Below are positions 22,701 through 30,500 of a stretch of 57,371 nucleotides of DNA, one piece after another. Made by a program: the position numbers and the translations under genes. The stretch covers positions 1-57,371 of the forward strand of contig JAUIEM010000003.1 of the NCBI GenBank assembly GCA_030428695.1, written 5' to 3'. The first letter of the stretch is position 1; every line of letters begins with the position of its first letter. The DNA is from a bacterium. Its GTDB lineage: Bacteria > Planctomycetota > J058 > JAJDCP01. A model generated the notes under the pieces. It worked only from the letters and a program-made list of their open reading frames with translations. It was not told the origin of the DNA and did not search any database.

Positions 22701-24162
22701 TGAGCAGGAGCTGCGCCTCGCGGGCCTGCGGGCTGCCCGGGAAGACCTCGAGCAGACGGCGGAGGGCGGCGACCGCAGCGACGAGCGAGCCGTCTCCCTC
22801 CAGGCTTAGCGCCAGCGCGAGCTGGGCGCGGGCCCCGATGCGGCTGCCGGGGTACTTCGCGACGACGCTGCGCCACTGGCCGCGTGCGCTCTCGACGTCG
22901 TCCGCGGCGAGCAGGGCTTCGGCGATGCGCAGCTCGACTCCGGGGGCCTCGGCGTCGACCGGTGCGGCGGCGAGGAAGGCGCGCCAGGCGTGGAGCGCGG
23001 CGTCGTAGCGCTCGTCGGCGAAGGCCCGCTCGCCGACCAGGATCGGGAGCCGCACGAGCTGCCGCTGACCCTCGACCCAACGCCCGTCGTTCGGGTGCGC
23101 GGCGAGGAAGGCACGGAGCGCGGCCCGGCAGTCGTCGAAGGCCTGGACCCGCAGATAGCTCTGGGCGAGCAGGAAACGCGCGTCGGCGGCCTGCTCGGCC
23201 TCCGGGTACGCGGTCAGCGCACGGGTCCAGAGCTTCTGCGCGAGCGGGTGGCGGCCGGCCTCGAAGCACATCGTCCCGAGCGCGTACGCGACGCGGATCG
23301 TCGGCTCAGCGTCGGGGTGTTGCTCGAGCAGCCCCTGCCACGCCTCGACCGCCAGCTCGACGCGCCCTTCGGCGCGGTACGAAGCGCCGACGGCCTCGAG
23401 CGCACGCGGCTTGAACACCGAGCTGTCCGGCACGGTGCGCAGGAGCGAGCGCGCGAAGACCTGGTCGCCGAGCGAGGAGGCGAGCTCACCCGCCCGTGTC
23501 GCGGCCTCCGGTACCCGCCCGTGGGTCGGGAAGCGGTCGAGGAAGCCGCGGAAGGCTTCGAGCGCCGCGAGGGTCTGCCCGAGCTCCGCGGTGCTGCGGG
23601 CGGCGAAGAAGGCGCAGCGAGGGGACGGGCGGGGATGGGTCTGGGCGGCCTTGCGGTAGAAACGCTGCGCCCGGCGGTAGTCGGGGACGCGCTCGAGCCC
23701 GTGCAGGGCGTCCCCCGCGGTGCCCTGGGGCAGGCCCTGGAACGCCTCGTCCGCGAGCTCTTCGTACAGGCCCGCGAGGCGGCTGCGCTCGTCCTCGCCG
23801 GCGAGCGCGGCCATGCGCTCGGCGAAGATCTCCGCGGCCGCGCTGAAGTCTCCACGCGCGATCTGGCTCTCGGCCAGGAGATACGACGCCTTGGCGTGCC
23901 AGGCGCTGCCCTCGAGCCGCTCGAGAAGGACCGGGGCCTCGGCGACCACCTGCGCGTGCCGTCCCGCCAGCGACAGGGCGCGCAGGTACAGGTAGCGCAC
24001 CTCGGGCTGCTGGTCTTCGGGAGCGTCGTCGCGCAGACCGGAGAGCAGCTCGACGGCGGCGGCGTAGTCCCGGGCTGCCAGTCTGTCCTTGGCGGACACC
24101 AGCGGGTCGTCCGCGGCGGCGGTCAGGCACAGGGCGAGCAACAGAAGCAGGCGGGTCCTCAT
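16702..24162 (-). CDS. Giant secreted alpha-2-macroglobulin with TPR arrays (copy 1)
   Basis: 2486 aa. ATG 24162 follows CAGGAGA and begins a signal peptide (MRTRLLLLLALCLTAAAD). Order: TPR-like repeats (about 20-500), a macroglobulin domain (NIDELRYRLYRVDLFDYF), MG2 (SSDRPLYRPGHTVEL, about 694), further MG domains, a Gln/Glu/Pro-rich bait-like segment (about 1220-1300), the A2M core (LTRWRVTLRG), the thioester segment PYACVEQTVHRF (C1517, Q1520) and an alpha-barrel domain (GGFGWWR). A second TPR array (about 2010-2310) and a second RxxxYRVDLPMLL macroglobulin domain at the C-terminus follow. Bacterial A2Ms trap proteases in the periplasm. CxEQ is intact, so covalent trapping is possible. No pbpC neighbour exists, unlike many bacterial A2M loci. 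Confidence 0.9.
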   Translation of the reverse strand: MRTRLLLLLALCLTAAADDPLVSAKDRLAARDYAAAVELLSGLRDDAPEDQQPEVRYLYLRALSLAGRHAQVVAEAPVLLERLEGSAWHAKASYLLAESQIARGDFSAAAEIFAERMAALAGEDERSRLAGLYEELADEAFQGLPQGTAGDALHGLERVPDYRRAQRFYRKAAQTHPRPSPRCAFFAARSTAELGQTLAALEAFRGFLDRFPTHGRVPEAATRAGELASSLGDQVFARSLLRTVPDSSVFKPRALEAVGASYRAEGRVELAVEAWQGLLEQHPDAEPTIRVAYALGTMCFEAGRHPLAQKLWTRALTAYPEAEQAADARFLLAQSYLRVQAFDDCRAALRAFLAAHPNDGRWVEGQRQLVRLPILVGERAFADERYDAALHAWRAFLAAAPVDAEAPGVELRIAEALLAADDVESARGQWRSVVAKYPGSRIGARAQLALALSLEGDGSLVAAVAALRRLLEVFPGSPQAREAQLLLSRLQQEELRLLAPRVFASDESVRVEITSRNIDELRYRLYRVDLFDYFSLKSSTDGVERLAIDVVEPDRQWLGAVPGYEDYRRIERSLGLDLPGPGAYLLQVEGGDFKARCVLLQSDLDLVLKVAPEQVLAFCRDRRTGNPWPEAEVHLTVGGTALSEVLRTGPDGVVLERVPDAARGVVCFARVGDHVAFADVALLRTRDFAYSHQVHVSSDRPLYRPGHTVELKTLVREARDGSYRAPESAEVVLRVRDSRGVPIFEHRGHTDRFGALTSSLTLDTEAAVGEYRVTVAWAGQTYVSSLSVEAYRKPELTVAVDATPTAAPGDSLRYSLSARYLFGAPVADATVRWEVRRKGYTFDATRYLSLTWFQSEEKEELLELGQVVARGTTTTDAEGRAAIEIASELREDDLAYVLQAEVVDPSRQVAFGSGRVLVCQNEAYAGLHSEQKMVEQREPLRLTLTTVDAAHRPVSLRGKLEVLRLFDGRDEKLTATLRAATGDDGTATLELAIPEPGTYLLRYRGEDGHGGEVLATAGVTVAGLEEGVESARLLAERQVYRAGETARLLLQSPVSTGSVLLTYEAESLLGYRVISLDGASRTLELTMEPAFAPNVFLSVAIPDVGELHEATDEVYVLRELELELAADAASYLPGETAVFTIAARDSSGVPAEAQLCLALVDEGIFALRPDATPDIRRSFYSRARPHAVHTSGFQGWRFAGRTTGLSADVRDERKLEDVERLRDALQEQMEDLRQQGRFEEREALEELSRQLDERPEQTGGLMLPGDEAPARQPAPEPEPEAAAARPFGGRSGKDDERGETGTYLRQRFVDTAAWLPLLETGADGSVVVRVPLPDNLTRWRVTLRGVDGGSLFGQTTSGIDIRQPLVVQLASTRFLVEGDQTEVALAGFNRTAEDLTADLRFAAADQDLRFAEKIPAGGSFLIDVGVEAAQAGALLLSAGLESPAGDDALQRALAVLPYGVEDVQARTLFLADSDTWSFAPAADARPGYTTLELLLQARGSEFLRSAARSLEAFPYACVEQTVHRFLPSLTLLRALEAEGAPELEERQRVMRIVEGCAAKLVAVQRGDGGFGWWRGCAYDPLMTGFALIGLNEAQREGVWIAPEVLTAARRRAVRSLDEAAPDTAALLLYALSLGAPFDGAWIDRTYRHVPALSPAGLAFLVLAMQEQERVDAVEGLVGLLLRRAVAAGDTLHWPAGGGFSAIEATGYALRALARGGVRADLLDSATRWLETRCLDRAWPSTRDSAAAIQGLCSRLSANADAARPERLTITLQADGRPDSSATLRGASLRELETQANAFLAAHRPAFDGPCSLRLAQEGGAAPLLVSAALRCLLPPETARSSVPGLTLRRSFRPALEAGGYSVLRAESRPEPASPEAVATGEKLEVRLVIETSEDLRYVELADPIPAGCEIAAADPAGVFVHAEARDDRAVFFASSLPKGRHELRYTLRALQPGSYRALPAALAPMYEPGRRALSARDALRVVADASALPAREKTPDEQFAALRSLAAEESHRELLDADFGLLTLDLRPEVRGQLLAWRLAAVRAVGTTAQLVEAFEALAAHAPGATQLSSLELLLELAVAYRDVGELETALSFYRRLFEGYRAVDLELASVYRELGRDDAAQGYWWNVLTRYPDSGPTQASWFAWAQRFADLAEQDGLRDLSGNLPRRIPETVVALRDFVAYFPDSPLCPRAQLLRASYLLGLGARDAAARTALELDARYPESEQRHSALQLASQALFAARDHDRAEEVLRRLLAEEKAAPFHPGAWHLLAQVHHIRGELDAAVAAYAEATGIVDAADALQFLTERRLEMPELVTSAAGREPRLELRTKNLAELSWKVYRVDLPMLLTEELDLADLSIDLSGIPPAFAGVQPLRGAPYGWRESVLPVPLAERGVYLLAARDEMVQASAVILLSDLSLEVQKTAGRTRVYVTSRSTGQPVPGVSLRISDGSRIAARGESDRRGIFETTVGCRAVVAEKGEDYALWRE

Positions 24163-24593
24163 CGAAGGTCTCCTGGTCGGGGTCTCAGACTCGGCGGAGC
24201 GGGGTCGCGGACGCAGCGTGCTCCGCGAGGAACGCAGGAACGCGGAGGGTCCGCTGCCCGGGCGTCCTGCGCGTCCGGGCACGGGGCGTGCGACGGACGG
24301 CACGACGGCTCGTTCTGTGGTTGCCTCGCCACCGGCGTATCCGAGCTCCTCGCTCCGTGCCGCTGACGACCGGGCATCGCCGAGAACCGAGCCGTGTCTC
24401 ATCCCGACTGATGCACCGGGATTTCGTCGCGATGGCCCGGAGGCCGCTTGAGATCGGGCGCTTCGAGTCTTCGAGCAGCGGAGCCCATGCAGCGCCATAG
24501 GTGAGCAGCGCAGAAGGCTCGAAGTGCCCGTGGCCTGCGGCATCCGGGTCCGCAGCAGGAATCCCGGTGAATCAGACCGGCTCATGTCAGCTT
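24163..24593. other. Intergenic region between the two macroglobulin genes
   Basis: 431 bases with no convincing gene. About 24256-24281 holds an imperfect GC hairpin (GCCCGG ... CCGGGC), lying in the leader of macroglobulin copy 1. Short inverted 7-mers CTTCGAG and CTCGAAG occur near 24470-24520. No clear -35/-10 pair was found on the minus strand, so copy 1 may be read through from copy 2 or use an unusual promoter. Confidence 0.4.
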
Positions 24594-27500
24594 CTAGCGC
24601 CATACTGCGTAGTCACCGTCCTCGGAGCTCGCGACCACGGCCTGGCAGTGCGCGTTGGTCTCGAAGATTCCGCGCGCGTCGGTCGTGCCCCGGGCGGCGA
24701 TGCGGTTGCCGTCGGAGATGCGCAGGTAGACGCCCTCGACGGGTGCGCCCGTCGCGCGAGAGGTCACGTAGACGCGCGACCGGCCCCCCGTCCTCTGCAC
24801 CTCGAGCTGGAGGTCGCCGAGCAGGGCCACGGTGCTGCGGTCACCGGCGTCGCTCTTGGCGACGATCAGGTACACCCCTTTCTCGCTGACGGGCAGCCGC
24901 TGCTCGGCCTCGTGCCAGCGGAACCGTTCGGCCGGTCGCAGCGCGCGTCGCTCTTCGAGCTCGCTCGGGATTCCGGTCAGGTCGACGGAGAGCTCGGCGA
25001 GATCGAGCTCTTCGGTCAGGAGCATCGGCAGGTCGACGCGGTAGACGAGGAACTCGACCTCGGTCAGGTTCTTCCAGCGCAGGTCCAGCGTCAGGTCGCG
25101 CCCCGCCGGCGCCGACACCAGGTCGGGCAGGCCGAGGCGCTGCTCGGTCAGGAAGGCGAGGGCGTCCTCGGCGTCGACGATGCCCCGGGCTTTGCGGTAC
25201 GCCTCCACGGCCGCCTCGAGCTCGCCGCGGATGTGGTGGATCTGGGCGAAGATGTGCCACACGCCCGGGCCGAGGTTGTGCTTGTCCGCGCTCGCGAGCA
25301 GCCGCGTTCCGACCTCGAGGGCGGCGTCGAAGGCGCCGTCCTCGAACCAGGACCGCGTCGCGAGCTGCTGCGCGGCGAGCAGGCGATCGCTCGTCGGGTA
25401 GCGCTGCTCGAGCTTGACGGCCTCGTCGCCCGCCGCGCGCTTCTCGCCGAGGGCGTACAGCACCTCCGCGCGGGCGAGCTGGGCGCGTGCGCACAGCTTC
25501 GACCCGGGATGGAGCGCGATGAAGTCGGTCAGCGCGGCGAAGGACTCGGCGCGCATCGGCGTCCCGTCCCTCGCTTCGAGCGCGGCGAAGCGCTGTGCCC
25601 AGCCGAACCAGGAGAACGCCGTCGCGCTGCTGGCGGGGAAGCGGAAGAGCGTCTCGCGCCAGCGCTCCTGCGCCCGGTGCGGCCGGTCGATCTCGTCGTA
25701 GACCTGCACGAGCTGGACGTCGATTTGCCGGTAGCCCTCGAACAGGCGGCGGTAGAAGCTCAGGGCGGTCTCATCCTCGCCCTGCTCGACGTACGCCGTC
25801 GCGAGGTCGAGCAAGAGATCGAGGTCGTCGAAGCGCGGGTCGTCGGGCTTCCGTGCGGCGAAGTCCTCGAAGGCCTCGATCAGGACCTCCGCCGTTCCGA
25901 CCCGTTGCGCCGCGCTCAGGCGGTGCCCGGCGACCGTCAGGCGGATCTCCGGCCGCAGGTCGAGGGCGAGCAGCTCCGCGCACAGCCCGAGCACCTCGGA
26001 CCAGGCCTGCTCGCGGACGGCGCGACCGAGCGCCGCGTAGCGGGCGTCGGGTGTCGCCCGGGCGGGCTCGGGCGCGTCTTCGACATCGAGCACGGAGAAG
26101 TCCGCGACCGCGGAGCGCGCTTCGAGCGCGGGCACGTACATCGGCCGGGCCCTGGCGGGCAGGGCGAGGAAGCTGCCCGGCAGGATCCCGCGCACCTGGT
26201 AGCGGATCACGTGGGTCCCGCGCGGGAGGCTCGGAGCGAAGAAGACCGCGCGCTCGTCGCGGGCCTCCATCCGGGTGAAGGGCCCGCTCGCGTCCTCGCT
26301 GCTGATCTCGCAGCCTGCCGGGACGCCGTCGGCGATCTCGACGTAGGCGAGGTCGTCCTCACAGCGCAGCTCGAGGACCACCCACATCTTCGCGCCGCTC
26401 GTGAGCGCTTCGAGAGACGGAGTCTCGGGCCGGCTGCGCTCGGCGACGACGGTCCATCCTCCGGCTTCCTGGAACGGCTCGTAGCGGCGCGTGATCGTCA
26501 GCTGCTCCTGCACCTGGACGGCGTCTTCAGGCGCGACCAGGTAGCGCAGCTCGACCGCGATCCGCGGGGCGCCCACGTCGGCGTCGACGACCACGCGGAA
26601 GGCTCCCTCGACCGGCAGCTCTGCCAGTGCGTCGTTGCAGGTCCGCTCCCAGGTAGTGCCGGGCTCGCGGACGGTCAGAGCGGGCCCCTCGTGCTCGACC
26701 TGGAGGGTGAGGGCGAGGGGGGTCGCGTCGGCGTGGGCCTCGACCAGCTGCGCGCAGAGCCCCTGCACGGCGGCGGCGGTGTCGCGGGTGCTCGCCCAGG
26801 CTTCGCCGAGGGCCTGCTCGCGCAGCCAGCGTGCGGCCGCTTCGCGCAGCTCGGCGCGGGCGCCGGTCGTGCTGAGGGCGAGGAGCCCGAGGCCGGTCGC
26901 TTCGACGCCGCTGAAGCCCCCGCCGCCGGACCACGACAGGCGGCCTTCGGCGCGTTCCGCCGCGCGCATCAGCATGCCGACCAGACCCTCGACATACTCC
27001 GGTCGTTCGGCGCGCTGGCAGGCGAGCGCCATCAGGGCGAGGCCGGCCGGGGCCATCGCGGTGACCTGGCGGTAGACCCTGGCCACCTGCTGCGGCGAGG
27101 GCTTGCCGCTCTCTCCGATCGCGTAGACCAGCAGCGCGGCGACGTCCGGACCGACGCGGTCGAGCTGTTGCGCGGCGATGGTCCGGGCGCGATCGATCGC
27201 CCGGTTGTCGACGAACACGCCGAAGTCGCGCGCCGCGCCGAGGCCGAGCAGGGCATATCCGGTCATCAGCGGGTCGTGGGGACCCTGGCGCCACCAGCCG
27301 AAGCCACCGTTGTCGTGCTGGAGCGCGAGCAGCCGCGCGACCCCCGCCTCGACCAGCTGCTCGAGCCGCCGTCGCGCGTCTTCGTCGGCCGCGCCGAGTC
27401 GCTCCGCCGCCCGTGCGAGAGCGAGGGCAGGGAGGAAGCGGTTGACGGTCTGCTCGACGCAGCTGTAGGGGAAATGCTCGAGCGTGCTGACGGCCTGGCG

Positions 27501-30500
27501 GAGGAAGGCGATCTCCCCGGGGAAGAGCCGGACATGCAGACGGGCGGAGCCGGGCAGCGCCGTCTCTGGCACCGCCGCGCTCCAGCGGTCGCTGCCGGCC
27601 ACGAGCAGGGTCTTCCCGTCGCGGACCTCGACCCCGCGCGGCAGGATGGGCAGCGGTCGCTCGACCGCATCGCCGCCCTCGTCGCTGCGCAGCTCGGCGC
27701 GCAAGAGACCGGCGCCGGGCGCCGAAGCGCGGGCTTCGAGCTCGACCAGGGCGCGGCTGTGGCCCTCGATGCGCTCGCTGCTGCGCCGTCCGCCGACCAG
27801 CTCGAAGCCCTCGGCCTCGAGCTGCAGCTCGGCCGTCAGGGCGCGCGCGGTCTGGTTGTGCAGCACGGCACCGACCCGGACGTTGTCTCCCGCGACCAGG
27901 AAGCGGGGGAGGCTGAGCCGCGCGGACACGGGCTGGCTGGTGCGCAGTCCTCCGAGGGCCTGGCCGAAGAGGCTGCCCTGGGTCGCGCCGCGCAGGGTGG
28001 CGCGCCAGCGCGTCAGGTTGTGGGGCAGGGGAACGCGCAGGACGGCCCGCCCTTCAGCGTCCGTCGTCACCCGCGCCGCCCACAGGGCCGTGTCGGCGAA
28101 GCGTCGGCGCACGAGGCTCGGCGCCGCGTTGGCCTCATCCGCGGCGTTGAGGGCCGGCGGGGGAGGGGGCGGCGGAGGCGCCGGGGGCGCGGCGGGATCG
28201 AAGGCGAAGCTCTCCGCGGCGCGCCGGTCGCGGCCCGCGCTTCCGCCCTCGGCCTGGAGGCTGCCGCGGCCGAAGCGTTGGCCGTAGGCGCCGGCGGCGC
28301 CTCCCCCGCCGCCGAGGGCGTCGTCGGCCTCGAAGTCGGCCGACGGGGCGTCCACCCGGCCCAGCCGCTCTTCGAGCTCGCGTTCATACTCCTCCTTCGC
28401 CCGCTCGAACTGGACGTCGGCGGAGAGCATGCTCAGCCGCCCCGCGTAGCTCCAGCTCGCGAAGCCGGCGGTGCCGACCGCGCGACCGCGACGGGCGTCG
28501 TAGAAGAAGGCGCGGATGTCCTCGGTCGCGTCGGCAGCGATCTGGTAGACCGCCTCGTCGACCAGCGCGAAGCTGAGCTGTGCCGGGACACCGTTGCCGC
28601 CGAGATCGCGCGTACGGATGGTGAACACCGCCGTCTCGCCCGGTGCGTAGTCGGCCAGGTCGGCGCGCACCTCGACATCGAGGGACTGGATGACGTGGAT
28701 CTCATCGCTCGCTTCGTACAGGGTGTCCCGGCCAGGGATCGCCAGGCTGAGCGCGAAGTTCGGAGCGTACGCCCCACGCATCGGCAGCCGCAGGGTCTGG
28801 TTCGCGTCGTCGAGCCGAACGAGACGGTACTCGAGCACCTGCTCGGCCTCGAAACACAGGAGCCCCCAGGTGCCGGTCACGGGGCTGGCGATCAGCACCG
28901 CGGCCTCTTCTCCTTCGCGGTAGACCTTCTTGTCCGCGAGCACCCGGGCTTCGGCCTTGCGCTCGTCGTCGCCGCTGACCGCGACCCGGGCCTCGGCCTT
29001 CACCAGCTGTCCGCGCGCGTCCTCGGCGAGGTAGCGCAGGATGTAGTCGCCGGGCGTCGGGATCGACACCGACAGCCGCGCATCACCGCGTTCGTCCGTC
29101 GCCGCCGGGAGCTCGAAGGAGCGCTCTTCGACCCCGCCCGCCCGGACCCGGATCACCTCGAGCCGGCCTTCGGCGGACACGGCGGCGTGGGCCGCGTCGA
29201 CGGTCTTGAGGCTGAGGCCGAGGGGCTGGTCGGCGCGCACGAGCTTGCGGTCGGCGCGCAGAACCGCGAAGAAGGCCTGCGGCGTGACCAGGCTCGAGCC
29301 CGTGCCGGTCGCGAAGCGCCGGTCGACGTCCCGGACCTCGGCGCTGCACACGTACACCCTGCCGACCTCGAGAGCGGCGCTCGGTAGCTGGACCCGGAGG
29401 CGTCCTTCCGCGTCGGTGCGTCCGCGTCCGCTGAGGAGGAAGTCGTAGCTCGGCGTCCGGCGCGCGGACTCGTTCGCGAACCAGGCGAAGTCCTGGTAGC
29501 GGCTGCCGTCGAAGGTATACGTCCCCTGGAAGCAGCGGTACTCGACCTCGGCGTCGGCGACCGGGCCGCCGAACAGGTAGCGGGCGTCGATCAGGAACTC
29601 GAGGGTGTCCCCCGGACGCGCGGTGGCAGGTCCGCCGACCAGCACCTGGAAGGCGGGCTTGCGGTAGGCCTCGACCTCGAAGTCCCCGGTGAACAGCAGC
29701 TTGCCGAGCCGCAGCTCGACCGCGTACCGCCCGACGGGCGCCTCGGCGTCGAGCTGCAGGCTCGCGTCGACGGCGCCGAACGGGTCGAGGACCAGCGAGC
29801 GCGCCATCAGCGCCGTGTTGCGCGCATCCTTGACGATCAGGCTGACCTCCTCGCCGGCGGGGTTGTGGTAGGACCCGTCGCGCTCGCTGCGGACGAAGGC
29901 CTTGAGGTGGACCTCCTGGCCGGGCCGGTACACGGGCCGCTCGCTGAACACGTAGCCCTTCGCGCTGAGGGTGCTGCTCGCCTGGCGGCTCGCGGCGCTG
30001 CTCGCGAACGCGATGTGCTCGCCGTGGGAGGCGAAGCTCAGGACCTCCCCCGACCCCGCTTCGATCGGACGGAGCAGCACGCCGTCGTCGCCGGTGTTCG
30101 CGACGGGCAGGAGCTTCCCACCCGCGCGCTGTAGCACCTCGGCCCCCGGCCAGACTTCGCCCGTCCGCCGGTTCAGGCAGAACACCAGCGTCTGGCCGGG
30201 CGAGACCTTGACGACCATGTCGAGGTCGCTCTGCAGGAGCAGGTTCCGCACCTTGAAGCGCTCCCCTTCGACCTGCAGCAGCCAGGCTCCAGGCGTGTCG
30301 ACGCCGATGCGCGCGGTCCATTCGCGGAGGGCGTAGGGCTCGTAGTCCGGTGGCCCCTGCTCCCAGCTCTGCGCCGGCTCGACGATATCGACCGCGAGCT
30401 GCTCGACACCGACCCAGGTCTGCTTCTTCTCGAAGAAGGTCAGGAGATCGACGCGGTAGAGCTTGAAGCGGAGGCTCTCGAGGTTGCGGCTGCGGATCTG